DNA from: Seiridium cupressi
Taxonomy: Eukaryota; Ascomycota; Sordariomycetes; Amphisphaeriales; Sporocadaceae
NCBI GenBank assembly: GCA_036674765.1
Contig: JARVKI010000182.1
Span: 1-30,465, forward strand
Reading direction: 5' to 3'
DNA: 30,465 nt
The notes below the pieces were generated by a model, which had not been told where the DNA came from, ran no database searches, and saw only the letters and a list, made by a program, of their open reading frames with translations. The first letter of the stretch is position 1; the number at the start of each line of letters is the position of its first letter. Below are positions 1 through 11,070 of this stretch, one piece after another. The translations under genes and the position numbers were made by a program.

Positions 1-72
<72 letters not shown>
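1..72. repeat. 72-nt poly-C homopolymer at the window edge
   Basis: The first 72 bases are all C. No fungal telomere repeat (TTAGGG/CCCTAA) is visible. A pure homopolymer of this length at an end is most simply a contig-end or assembly artefact, although a real low-complexity tract cannot be excluded from sequence alone. Confidence 0.95.
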
Positions 73-114
73 AGAGAGTTAGCGTGACGAAGAGATAGGA
101 AATGGTGTAGAATG

Positions 115-151
115 GGTGTGGGATGGGATGGGATGGGGATGGAATGGGGGG
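115..151. repeat. G-rich imperfect GGGAT-type short tandem repeat
   Basis: A run of imperfect GGGAT/GGGGAT units ends in a G7 tract, followed by a purine-rich stretch. It is simple-sequence DNA. It lies downstream of the leftward promoter-like block near 327-414, so it could be the pyrimidine-rich 5' leader of a gene truncated at the window edge. Confidence 0.6.
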
Positions 152-326
152 GAGAAAGAAAAAGTGAGTGATGGATGGCGTGTGCGACGACGATGGTAGT
201 GAGATCTCAAGCTTGTTATCTAGACTCGCGTCCTGAATACTTGCGAGAGGGCACTAGAAGTGGCGGCGCGTGAAGTGTTCCTGAAGATTTCCCGACCGTG
301 AGATCAGGAGTGCTGCAAGAACACTT

Positions 327-414
327 GAGGAGGAAAGGAAGAGAGAAAGAAATCTTGGGAGCGAGGGGCGATATAAATACTCGCGGGTCTGAGGGGGCTC
401 CGGCAACGGCCAAT
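327..414 (-). promoter_or_regulatory. Putative leftward core promoter (CCAAT, TATA, pyrimidine tract)
   Basis: Read on the minus strand, a CCAAT-type element (CCAAT on plus at 410-414) is followed about 35 nt downstream by an AT box (plus 370-378). Next comes a long pyrimidine tract (plus-strand purines at 327-352). This order resembles a fungal core promoter pointing toward position 1. Any gene it serves would lie in or beyond the poly-C edge. The element sequences are seen; the orientation and function are inferred. Confidence 0.35.
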
Positions 415-3400
415 CAGATCGATTTGCTGGACGGGCTCAACTCATTCCACGGGGCAACCAGCTTCAGACTGAGACTAATTGGGTGATAGACTAGCCCGGC
501 AGCTGGCAGTGAATTCAGCAACGGACAACGAGGTTGATCCAAAGGAGGCTCAATGATCAGGTCGTCGTGGCAGAGCTTCAAGGAGGAATGAGACTTTGTA
601 GAATAGAGTAGCTGTTTACCATCGTGCAGGTGTAGTAGTGATCAATGAGATACATGTTGCTCCACAGGGGGTTCTGTTCTGCTGCCATGCCCAATATCCA
701 AACCATGGCCATTCCGACCCTTGTAGCTGTCGTAGCATCCAGGATCAGAAGCTGTGACATGAGAAGGCATTATATCTGCGTAGGAACAGACAGATCCAGG
801 CTTGCGCGCCACGTACTTGACTGAAATTGCTACTGTAGACTCTGTGCAAAATACTGCGCCCCCAAGTCGCTCCCATACGAGCTACTGAGATAGATGCCAC
901 CCTTAGAGACTACGACGACGAGACTACCATAACGAGACTCTACACATAGAGAATGGAGCTCTGCTCGCTCTCATGGACCCTGTGAAGGATAGCAGAGGTC
1001 CTCCGGATGCTTGGACGTTCAGCAACAGCGCTCGAACAAGGAGTCAGAGTCCTGGACTGGTTCACACACGTTTTTCAAGTCAAATTCTTCTATTAGCTTG
1101 GTATTCAAATGAAATGCTCACTCTACGGAATTTTGGATCGTCTAGGACGCCAGCGCGCTATTGTGTTGCCTTTGTTGATCGAAGCCATTTGCCTCAAGCT
1201 GCTGGGAGTGAAACCACGCAAGAACTTCCTGCGCTCGCGGATTTGGGCGTCACCATGTATTTTGATGAAGATCTACTAAATCATCTCTCATACCCTGTCG
1301 CGTCTCACGAATTTTGTTCTATAGTAATTGTCCGTCGTCAACTACGTAGCCATACGCCTGGTGATCTTGTCCAAACCATCCGTAGATTGGGGCCCTGGCC
1401 CTTGAATTTCTTCCCGCCTCCATCCAGTGAAACAATATTACAGTGATGTTTGTCTTCGGCAAGAGTTCTTTTCTTGTTAGGATGATGGTGAAGATGAGCA
1501 ATGCGGCAGTCAACAAGGACTCGCTCAGCGGACCCATGAGCTATCCCCATCGAACAAGACTGTACAGCTCCATGTTCCATGCTTTGCCGTAGACGATATC
1601 ATGTACAAATTGTCGGCAGGAGTTTGATTCGAGCCGGATACTCCGTCATTGCCACGACTCCTCATCTAGCTGGTGAGTGCCGCCGCTACATTGTAGCCAA
1701 TCTCCTGGAGATTTGCCCCAAAGAAAATTGCAGCAATGCCAGCGGGATCGACACTGCCGTCGAATCAGAGCTATACAAGGCTTTGGTGGACATGTTTCAG
1801 AGGAGTTCGCTCCCCTATGAGCTGAAATCAGGGATATCATATTGTAGGCTTGATCTTCTTGGTGCACTATGGCTGATACCGCCAAGGTAAGAAGTTACGT
1901 TCTGGTATGTTTGGTTGCACGCGGTCCAAGCAACGACGAAACTTCGAGGCTTAGTTTGACTTCGCCGTTTCTTGAAAGATCAGGTGGATGTCGCAGTATC
2001 CTCAATTGTATGGTAGGGCGGCGTTTCGAATGGGAAGGCCTGCGCGTCGGACAGGAATAGTAGGAGATTCGGCGACAATTCTGGAGCATAGGCTGTGTTA
2101 TTGATCTTCAAGACTGGCCGTTCTGGGAAATGGTGATCGTAGAGCCGCTCCGCACTGGTCATTGTACAGCTATATGTTGTTGTCTTCCTGACGTTGGAAA
2201 AACTGCTGCTTATTGCAATTGACCAGACCTCACCCCACCGGCACGTATCAGCAGGGCATTCAACGAAAGGCTGTAATACTTATCTAGAAATCGCGTCGGT
2301 AATGATGAAGCGGAGCACAAAAAGGGAATCTGCTATCGGAAATCAGCTTCATGAATGCGAACGATGGGCTTGTAGCTTGAAGGTCAATCTTGTGTCCAAC
2401 CAGATATATGTCAAGTTATTTTGCAGCGTAGAAACAAGCCACCTACAACCACGATCACTCACCGACGTTTGGATGAAGGCCCTGGGATGACACCTAAGGT
2501 TTGCTGCGCGCAATTGAGAGGCCTCTCTCGTAGGAATGGCGGCTTGGTCTCAATGCCAAGACTTGCTGAGCTGCCTGTCCAATTTTCAAGGGCGTGAGCG
2601 TAACACAAGCAAGAGACCAAGCGGTAAAGGCTCGAGTCCGTACGTTGAAGAGCATCATGAAGGCTCCCCATGGCCCTCAGCTTGCATCAGCGAACAGCTG
2701 AAGATGGCTCAAAGGTTGGGGCTGGGGAGTATCGTGACGCCATTTGAGTTGACTGATGTGCGATGCGACAGGAACCATGATGGCCGTCCTTTGAATAGTC
2801 GTGCAAATCGAGATCAAGGGGCTCGGTTGAATCGGTAAGCTCCAAGTGAACATATATTTATTCTGACCTTGGCGAGGATAGCTACAACTAGACACATGGC
2901 TGTGAGGTTGCGCGTCGCTCCTCCTATCTCCCACCACCTCCACCACCACCACCAAGCAATAACCCGTATATCTTTGCACTCATTACTTTAGCGGATGATT
3001 TCACTGGTTGCATAAATTTTGGTATTTGACGGGTCCAGAGAGTCTCGTTGCTTACCATTTCCTTCGAATGCGTCGATTGCTGTCCTTTCGAGTGGTACAG
3101 ATGCCTCTTGTCATCACTCTTTGGTGAACGCATGGGAGAACTGTCCTCGTGCTGGAATACCATGGCGAATCTCGTAAACAGTGTACGCCGCTCGTGATCG
3201 AATATCCTTGGTCCCCAAATTTTCACTTTTGTCGCCTGAAGCTCCAGCTGGAAGTCGCACAAGATCTGTTATGTCAAACTTTGGCGGACTGGTCGTCGAA
3301 ATGTTAGATTGAAATTGAGTGATTGCCATCAACACACCGCAAGACTGGCGTGAAGAGCTGAGAAAGCTCTATACAATTGTTTTGAGATGAATTCAAGGCT

Positions 3401-4148
3401 GGCGCGACCTCTGACGCTGGCAGAACCTATTTCCGGTGTAGCATGTATTGTTGCTCAGCTCACAACAGTGCGGTAGTACAGGCATATTGAATGGCGATCT
3501 CTGCATCGCTACCACAAACGCATTCAGCACGGCACCGTAGCGCACCATGGCTGGCTTGATACAAGAAAATTGTAGCCCACGCAATGTTGGCTGGATGCGA
3601 CATTGTTTGGTCGGGGCTGATTGTCAATCCCGCTGCAAAACAACTTCATTGTTCTGCACAATGGTTCTTCCACCGCCTTGCTTGATCAGGAATGATGTTG
3701 GATCTTACAAAATTGACTGGGATAAGAGATTGCTCATATGTTGATGAGTATATCTTAAGCCACCAGTCCAAGGGCTGGTGCACCCATCAAACCAGGGAGC
3801 ATTCGACGCCTCAAGAAAGCCGGGCTTTCGGTAGCAGGAGTTCAGCCTGAACAAGTTTGAGCCTATAGCGTCATTGCGACCATATTGGGAAATTAGAAGA
3901 GCTTACAAAATTATTCAGTCCGGAAGTCACAGGCCAGACCTATGATGATATTACTCTGGGGAATCCAGGCCCGAGGCTTGGTGAGTATGGTGCGCCGCTC
4001 AACCAAGAGAGGTCGGCAGGCATCACAAAGCTACTCCTGCAGGACTTAACAGGATAATCAGACGATGAAATCAGGATGAAATACACGGGACGATATATAA
4101 CTACATTCAGCATGACTCGTCCCTCAAAACTCATAGACTCGTCCATTT
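415..4148. other. Long region without a supportable gene
   Basis: Both strands contain many short open frames but none with family-like sequence or a convincing exon chain. The most protein-like is a 60-codon hydrophobic minus-strand ORF at 578-760. It starts with a true ATG, has a membrane-segment-like N-terminal half, and could be one exon of an unrecognised membrane protein. The plus-strand ORF at 973-1446 (157 codons) looks compositionally random. A short CCA/CCT-rich simple repeat lies near 2930-2955. I saw no terminal inverted repeats or transposase motifs. Confidence 0.5.
2930..2955. repeat. CCA/CCT trinucleotide microsatellite
   Basis: A short run of CACC/CCA units, with one CCT interruption, reads as polyglycine in one minus-strand frame. 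It is a simple-sequence repeat in a region with no supported gene. Confidence 0.7.
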
Positions 4149-5157
4149 CTACATGTCATCGTCCACACCTACCATCATCAGCGAATCCTTCCACAAACGA
4201 CTTTCGTTGACGGGGTCATAGGTGTGCTGGACGTATCCAATTCCAAGTGCATCATGGCCATCCTCTCCACCCTCAGCTTCCTTGCAATCTTCGAGATATC
4301 TCCCTCCTTTGTTCGCCCACTCTTTGCCCACGGCAGCAAAGACCGTTGTAGCGGCCCCCTGTTCATGTGACTTGAGGAGAGCACCCAATTTCTCCTCCCC
4401 CAACATCTTCTTGATGACTTCGCTACCGATGTGCCTCGTTATGTTAGTCCTAACCCCCCCCGGGCTGCACACTGGTGGCATGAAGACCCTTGTGACCATA
4501 CCGACGCTCTATCTCGTTCGCCATGTAGACGGTCGCAAGTTTTGACTGCGCATAGGCCCGTAAGAAGGTATAGCCCCCTTTCTGAAAATCATAATTGTCG
4601 CTCTCGGGAAGGTGGCAAACGCGATGAGCCGAGGACGTGACATTGACAACGCGAGATGGAAACTCAGAAGTAGAGCTAGCGATCAACGCAGTTTTGAGAA
4701 GCTGGAATAGCAGAAAGTGGCTGAGATGGTGCGTAGCGAAGTGTATCTCATATCCATCCTCGGTCAACCTGAGATCCGTAATTCCCATAATGCCAGCATT
4801 ATTGATCAGTTCGTTGACCTGGCCATTCGACTTTGCAAGAATGATCGCTGCAGCAGTGCGCACACTAGCCAATGAAGTGTTGTCCATCTCTATCAGCAGA
4901 GTCTGGCCTCGCTCCAAGAGCTCACCGAGAATAGCTTTCGCCTTCTTTATGTCACGCACAGTTAGGAATAAGGTGGCGCCAGTTGTAGACAGTGCTCGAG
5001 CAGTCTCGAAACCGATCCCGGAAGTTGCTCCCGTTATGACGATAACTTTGCCGGTAAGCTTGCCCTCGAGACCTCCATCGCGGACAATTTGGGTGGCGGT
5101 TGATCGAGCATCTCCAGGCCCTTGGGGGTTGGTATGAGCGGCAGCGTAAAGACTCAT
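4149..5157 (-). pseudogene. Short-chain dehydrogenase/reductase, one-base frameshift
   Basis: This is a classical SDR of the retinol-dehydrogenase/WW-oxidoreductase-like group: a soluble NAD(P)-dependent oxidoreductase, substrate unknown. From the ATG at 5157, the cofactor motif TGATSGIG is at residues 42-49, NNAG at 119-122, the catalytic Ser in NVTSS near 175, and YAQSK with Tyr202/Lys206. Asp92 of the adenine-ring motif is also present. The frame breaks after SVQPGG at a run of eight C on the plus strand (4454-4461). One extra base gives an immediate stop. In the adjacent frame the protein resumes at once with VRTNITRHIG and runs to a TAG at 4149-4151. Correcting that base gives an ordinary intronless SDR of about 335 residues. 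Longer upstream reading (to 5208) would need GTG, so 5157 is the start. A real frameshift and a homopolymer sequencing error are both possible. Confidence 0.88.
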
Positions 5158-7140
5158 GGTGATACTAAGCTTGGATATACAGAAACTGTCACGGTTTGAG
5201 AGGGTCACAAAGGCTGCGCTTCAAGGTCCCCCATAAAATGTGTAAATTGCAAAAGCTGGAGAGCTAGAATTAAGCTCCAAGCTCTCATCTAAATATTCTA
5301 GGCTGACAGCTGGCGCTAGCGTCAGTCCGTGACAGAAACGACCATGCCAGTTCCTATGATCGATATATCTACGAGGTGTTTTGATGAGGAGAAGAAAGTC
5401 GTTCAAATAAAAATTTATAGATGAAAATGCATAGAGTAGGTGTTGAATTCTTCCGGCTCACTCAAACTGCAACGGATGGGTTTTATAGGGGCCTCATGAT
5501 GAACAAAGCGTACGGCATCTCTATCCATAGCGGCTCGGAAGTACTTGGAACGGGGAAACAAATACCGACTAAATCCGTGCGCGACCCACCAATTGTTTCT
5601 AAGCAGGAGTTATGGTGTTTCCTTTTTGAGTAACCAGAAGTACGAAGACGAGCCTGATCCCAGTATCGTGGAGCATGCAGGGGACTGGGTAGTGGGACCC
5701 ACAAATGCAAACGTCATCCTTAATTCCAATAGGCTGCTTCTGCTGCTCACAACAAGAGTTTAGTCTCAGGGCTAGACCAATATCGGTCTCGAATACGATA
5801 GACGATGAGTAATGGCCGCCTGAACATAACCGGTATCTCCCTTGTGGCCCATTTTCAAAGCCACCTAGGTATAGACCCCTATGATATCATGAGCTCTCTC
5901 CTGATCTTACCTTCAACAACAACGCAAGATAATATCCAGCATTGAACTAAACTTTTCTTATCGAACCCACGTGAAATCCGCCCCTGTTCGGGCCAAATAG
6001 AAATGCAATGAAATGACCAGAGGCGACTCGTCCCGATGTCGATGACCCTCTTTCTACACAATAACCCTGCGGGCTTGCCGAAACGACTTATACCACCATC
6101 CAAGAGGCTCTGGGCGATAGCCAACCAACGGTATTGTCATTTACTATCAGCACCATGTTCATCTGTCGTGGCAAGAATGATACTCCTAGCTAAACTGGGA
6201 ATGAGAAACTGTGGTAATATTTATCTAGATGGACGAAGGAATTATGAATCAATTCAGTGGTTGATTGAGTTTCAGAGAAGAGTCGAAGACAGATAGGTAG
6301 CTGGTCTGAGTATACACAACGGTGATGGCTGCGCCCCTTATTCTAGGAATTATGAAATATTTGCTCGAAAGCCTAAACATGAGATTAATTCTTTCTAGTA
6401 TAATCTTCTCATATATAAGCAAAAGGATCATGAAACATACCTCGTGCATATGCATTGAGGTAATTTATCTGTAATCACCGATCAGTAGTAAGTTTAGTAT
6501 ACTCTGGCTTCGTAGCTACAGTCATTTTCAGACTGCAACTGGAACGGAACGAACCAAGCGAGATAAAATGTATGATTTGGGTGAAAGGTAGCGAGATAAA
6601 TAATGAGCGAAATATATGGCTCAAAATATGCTCGCGTGAGCATTTTCCCAGTATAAAAACAAGCCCTTTGCCCCAATTCTGCGATAACATTGTAGAGCAC
6701 TAAGCTTTGTAACGTTGTATTTATCCGTACTTTCCCCACGTTAGATGGATCTATTGTCCCACGTTGATTGATCCCACAAATCTTACGGAGGCAAACGAAT
6801 ATATCGCTGTGACCGGTTGCTAATCTATTCGAATCTGTCGGCCACAGAAGCTGGCAGTGGTTGGTGCGATTTTCAGAGGTGCTCTGAGAACTTCACATCA
6901 GTCCAGAACATTTAAATACTCCAGAAGGTATCAACTTCGTGCTATGGCTTACATCCGACAAATTAGCAAAGGATGAGATCTCGTGGCCATCTCGGATGAC
7001 GCCAGGTTCAAGCAGCTGTTCAAGAAATGGTTGGTGGTAAATCCCTCGTTGATAAATGCTTGCAGGATATACTCGTAGGTCTATGATGCTTGTGTTGAAA
7101 CAGGTGGCCCAGCCACCCTCTTTTCGGGCTTCCCAGCCAC

Positions 7141-7253
7141 ATATACATGTATATATACTAGACTATCTCCTCTCCTTCCACTTCACTCTCAGATACTCAA
7201 TCAATCAACCAATTCACCCCTTATAACCTTCGTCCATCTTGACAGCTTGAATG
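7141..7253 (+). promoter_or_regulatory. Orphan core-promoter-like block
   Basis: A perfect 14-bp palindromic TATA-like element (7141-7154) is followed by a C/T-rich tract (7163-7190). After that comes a CAATCAATCAACC-type leader (about 7198-7219) and then an ATG at 7251. This resembles the TATA plus pyrimidine-rich start region of fungal genes. The ATG opens only 30 codons (stop at 7341-7343). The block may therefore drive a lost gene, a short peptide, a first exon whose splice site I could not identify, or a non-coding transcript. Confidence 0.35.
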
Positions 7254-8213
7254 GTTAATTACCACTTACTATCTGGATTCTTAATACGGTCATGTGAAAT
7301 TGTATATGAAGGGATCGAGCGGAAAGCACGATTGATCGGCTGATTAGTGTTCGGATGACTGTCCGCCTTTATGATATGTGCTCTCCCAAGATAACTTTCT
7401 TGGAAATGACTTCCAGATGGCCCACAAGCTGTCTCGGGCTCGATACGATTGTGCGCCGGAGGCTCACTGCTTAGTTGATTGAACTGAAGTGTTTCCAACT
7501 GGGATAAGAGATGGTACTAGCTACATATGTAGTTACGGTGTACAGGAAGTAAAGTCTTTGGCATATAGCTGATCTTGAATGGGGGTTCTGTCGAGAAGGA
7601 ATCCTTAAAACCGGGCCAGGTAAGGCCTTGGGGCTATTGGAAGTTGAAGCACATAGGTACAGAAACGAGAGATTCGACTGATAACTATACACAGTCAGCT
7701 TCGAGTCAGCATCGTGTACGGAAAAGATCATCCGCAGCAATTGAGTGATACTTTGATTGTGCTATGGAGATGCCGAACATCGTATTTCCCGGACCTTCTT
7801 AGTGCATGATTGCTCATTAAAAGGAACTGCATGGCTTCTTATCCCTTCCGACTTGCATTTTGGTGACTTGTTGAACCATCTATGTCTAGATTCATACGGG
7901 AAAACCTGCACGAATCCCCAAGCTTTGAAGGGAGATTTTTACTTGAAGAATTTAATTAGTTCCCGTGAGTAATTAGGGCGCTGAACGAATCCTCTCAGCG
8001 TACATTATCTGGAAAGAAAAATGCCGATGTCACATGCATAGTTTCTTCTGGATCTGCAAGACCAAGTCTCCAGAGAAGTATTTTTTATTTTTCTCATTCT
8101 TGCACACCGCGGAAAGATTGCATGGTTGATTGTTTTGAGTTTCATTTGAAGGGTCTGATGGAGGGCAATATGGGTGGAAACACGTATATTGGTGATCCTG
8201 AAGGATGGATCGA

Positions 8214-8234
8214 TGATCTGTGATCTGTGATCTG
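8214..8234. repeat. Three-copy GATCTGT tandem repeat
   Basis: Three head-to-tail copies of a 7-mer (GATCTGT-type) lie immediately left of the 8238-8262 inverted repeat. Together they form a small low-complexity cluster. Function is unknown. Confidence 0.6.
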
Positions 8235-8237
8235 GGG

Positions 8238-8262
8238 AGCTCCAGCTGGAGGAGCTGGAGCT
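8238..8262. repeat. Perfect 10-bp inverted repeat, 5-nt loop
   Basis: AGCTCCAGCT at 8238-8247 is exactly the reverse complement of 8253-8262, separated by GGAGG. It is a strong potential hairpin in DNA or RNA, with no flanking gene to explain it. Confidence 0.85.
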
Positions 8263-8749
8263 GGAGGTGAACCTATCTACTACTGGGTGACCCACACTGG
8301 CAGAACACTGCCAGGGCGGTGTGGGGTATCCATCAGGGTCTCTGAGTCGGAGGCAAAATGCGGAAATTAAGCGAATAGCGGAGGGGGATAGACGGTCGAA
8401 ACTACAAAGCTGGGTACACACTCATAGGTGAAGGATTACAGGGAATGGATTGATTGGCTGCTCAGGTCAAAATTCATGCCTTCGTAGCATTGGGGCCACT
8501 TTGCCGGCTGCATATTGTCCAAGAAGTTTGTGGGTAATCTTACGCTCTCGCTTTCAAAGTGCTGTCCGCAACAGCAACATGGTCACGTATACCTACGTAA
8601 CTATGTATAGTATTTGCATTGTATTGTACCAGATCCTATCAGACAGTCCCAATGCATCGGTTGTATCGTTGGGATTTTAAGCTTGAGGAGATATCACCGA
8701 ATCTCTAATGGCGAGCACATTCTTGATCAAAAGACCTGATTCCTTGGCT

Positions 8750-8794
8750 CGACCGGGGGGTAGGCATTTTGGCCAAAAGCCTACCCCCCTGTCG
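8750..8794. repeat. 45-nt near-perfect palindrome (hairpin)
   Basis: Arms 8755-8765 and 8779-8789 are perfect 11-bp complements (G6TAGGC and GCCTAC6). They enclose a second palindromic core, TTTTGGCCAAAA (8767-8778), with a single bulged A at 8766. Outside one C/T mismatch, a further 4 bp (CGAC/GTCG) pair. The result is an almost uninterrupted stem. It lies about 180 bp upstream of the small membrane-protein ORF. It could be a MITE remnant, a cruciform-forming site or a transcript terminator-like element; no target-site duplication was recognised. Confidence 0.85.
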
Positions 8795-8977
8795 GGCAAT
8801 CCCTCAAATAGCACACCCTCAAAGCACCACAAAAGCAACCCGATTGGCCGCCTCCAACCAGGCTTGCATCTATCCCAATACCCAGGATACCACTACATTT
8901 TGTCGCTGATGGAATGAAGCAGCTCCATCCCGCTGATTCCAGTAGTTCAGGATAAATGTTGAGTTCACTCGTTCAAA

Positions 8978-9217
8978 ATGCAGGTCTCAACAGAGGCCAT
9001 TGTTGCTATTGTCGGGCTTTTCCTCGCCCTGCCTTCCACAATCGTCGTAATTTGGAAGTGGTACTCATGTGGGCGACGTATAAGATCGGCCATGCAGTCA
9101 CCATTCTCGGCACAGTCTTCCTCCAACACATACCCTATTCTACCGTATGAAGCGACAAGACACGGCCAGCAGATTGAACTACTCCTGGAGGAAGCTTCCC
9201 GCATCACATCGTTCTAA
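8978..9217 (+). CDS. Small single-pass membrane protein (79 aa)
   Basis: This intronless 79-codon ORF starts at a true ATG in the context AAAATGC. Residues about 6-28 form a hydrophobic segment beginning STEAIVAIVGLFLALPS. It is followed by WKWY and a basic stretch (GRRIRS), which predicts one transmembrane helix with a cytoplasmic basic tail. The rest is polar and Ser-rich. From memory, the N-terminal pattern (STEAIVA then a hydrophobic stretch ending in W and basic residues) resembles a large group of short uncharacterised ascomycete proteins; function is unknown. It stands alone, 412 bp from the aldo-keto reductase stop. It could be a chance ORF, but the orderly membrane topology argues for a real gene. 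Confidence 0.55.
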   Translation: MQVSTEAIVAIVGLFLALPSTIVVIWKWYSCGRRIRSAMQSPFSAQSSSNTYPILPYEATRHGQQIELLLEEASRITSF

Positions 9218-9629
9218 GAAGTTTGTCAAGGCCTAAGTCACCTACTGGCTCTGCCTTGTCACAATCAAGAGATATGACATGTAGGCCTCAGGGTGGGGTG
9301 CCAAAAGTGACTGTGGCTGGTTGTGCGGCTTTTGATCAGGGCTGCGGTGGCTTGCATACGACCTATTTCGTGATTTCGTTCGATTTGAACAACAAAAACT
9401 AATACACACTCTTTTCGCGTGCTTGTAGACTTCGATCGATTAACGTGATCATCTTGATTAAGATCCATCTGCTGGCTGGCGTGCCACAGATGTGGCTTAC
9501 CAGGCAGTTTCAGGATCCCTGGTTCAATAGACGTTGCAATACTAAAGATGACCTTATGGCTCGTTGTACTCAACCCCTCAATACCTAGATGGACTGACTT
9601 GACCATCATCCCATATGTCCGCGGTGACA
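9218..9629. other. Intergenic region, no gene seen
   Basis: This lies between the small membrane-protein ORF and the aldo-keto reductase stop codon. It contains short overlapping frames only and probably holds both genes' 3' ends. No structured element stood out. Confidence 0.5.
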
Positions 9630-10821
9630 TCAGGGAAGCGGAGTATCCGCAAACAGTGCCAGATTATACTTGTCAGGCCATTTGGCTCCAGACGCGGCAT
9701 TGTCTACCAAAGAACGAATGTGCGCGACCTCGTCCGAAGTCAACTCCACATGCGCAGCCGCGAAGTTCTCCTCGAGGTACTTGATCTTAGTTGTCCTGAG
9801 AAAATGTCAATGCTGGTCGCATACCCAAAGATGGCGCTAGTTACATACCCAGGAATAGGAAAGATGTCATCTCCCTGGCTAAGCAGCCAAGCCAGACTCA
9901 GCTGGCCAGCCGTGCAAGACTCCTTCGCGGCAATTTCCTCAAGAGCGTCGACGATCTTCAAGTTCTTGGGAAAGTTCTCCTCGGAGAAGCGAGGAAAGAA
10001 GCGACGGATATCGCCCTCGTCGAAGTCTGCGTGGCTCCTGACTTGACCAGTCAAAAGGCCGCGGGATAAGGGAGAGTATGCGACGACAGCAACACCAAGC
10101 TCCCGACATGTGTCTAGAAGACCAATCTTCGGGTCTTCGATATCTGTTGTGAAGGGGCTATACTCCATCTGAACGGCGGCGATAGGATGGACTGCGTGTG
10201 CCCGTCGCAGGGTCTCCGATGACACTTCACTCAACCCAATGTGGCGGATTTTGCCCTGTCTAGAATCTCGCTTAGTAAAAGAACTACACGGTTATCAAGG
10301 GCCATAAGGAGACATACTCTTTTAACTTCACCATCTCGGCGACTATGTGCTCCACAGGAGTTGAGCCGTCCAGACGGTGAGGATAGTACAGGTCAATGTG
10401 GTCGACGCCAAGACGCTTCAGGCTCTTGGCGCAAGCCTCACGAACATATGCAGCGTCTCCACGGAACGACCATTTACCTGGACCAAGATATATTCCACCG
10501 AACTTGGTGGTAAGGAAAATGTCCGAGCGTTTCCCAGTGCGTGCAAACCACTTGCCTAAGAGGTCTTCGGAATCGGCCTATAACAGACATCTCGTCAGTG
10601 ATTTTGGCAACCTATTAGTCATAAGTCAAAAGCCTACATACGTAAACATCACTGCTGTCCCAGAACGTCTCGCCGATCTTGTGAGCGTGGTCAAGAACAG
10701 CGAACCGCTGCTCGTCCGGCATGCGGTCTGTATAGGAGTATGAAAGCCCCATAGTACCAAAGCCAATCCGGGGAACTAATGGTCCATCCTTGCCAAGTGG
10801 TCGGGTCGGGATTTGAGACAT
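9630..10821 (-). CDS. Aldo-keto reductase (AKR13-like), four exons
   Basis: This is an NADPH-dependent aldo-keto reductase, a TIM-barrel enzyme reducing carbonyls to alcohols; the specific substrate is unknown. Exons on the minus strand are 10642-10821, 10318-10577, 9849-10259 and 9630-9795. Introns are 64, 58 and 53 nt, with GTATGT donors and TAG/TAG/CAG acceptors. The spliced product is 338 residues, normal for the family. The catalytic tetrad is intact: Asp55 and Tyr60 in WDSSDVY, Lys85 in TTKFG and His127 in [10 protein letters not shown]. The cofactor-side motifs [10 protein letters not shown] and [11 protein letters not shown] are also present. The start is the ATG in [13 protein letters not shown], which places the family's N-terminal LG..G..V...GFGTMG correctly. 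It lies 249 bp downstream of the Zn2Cys6 regulator on the same strand, which suggests, but does not prove, regulation by it. Confidence 0.93.
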
Positions 10822-11070
10822 CTTGAAGCAGTGGTTAATAGCCAGTGCCAGTCATTGAGCAAGTAAATGGTCAGGCCCTGGAGATTGGGGTCAGTATGGT
10901 GGAAGCACTGTCGAAAAAGAGTTTCGAATGATTTACTTGGGAGGACTTGTATGTTTATACAAACCAGCAAATTTCAGCTTACATGGTTAGCATACCTCTA
11001 TACCGGAATTACGGCCAGCTTCGCTGCGGCAATACTTGGTGCGGAGGACGATATTCTCCGCAATCTCGAC

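Larger units (their letters stand above)
5158..8977. other. Gene-poor intergenic region
   Basis: The first ~250 bp are presumably the SDR promoter and include an imperfect inverted repeat of GGAGAGCT/AGCTCTC type near 5255-5290. The rest has only short ORFs without family resemblance. Much of 6300-6760 is AT-rich. Promoter-like architecture without a gene sits at 7141-7250. Two strong hairpins are at 8238-8262 and 8750-8794. No transposase, tRNA or rRNA signal was found. Confidence 0.5.

Noticed and set aside
973..1446. 157-codon plus-strand ORF
   Set aside because: No family-like motif, no domain, no coding-like composition, and competing frames of similar length on the other strand; probably chance.
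1579..1890. 103-codon plus-strand ORF with possible intron sites
   Set aside because: Tried as an enzyme fragment in all three frames; no consistent exon chain or motif appeared.
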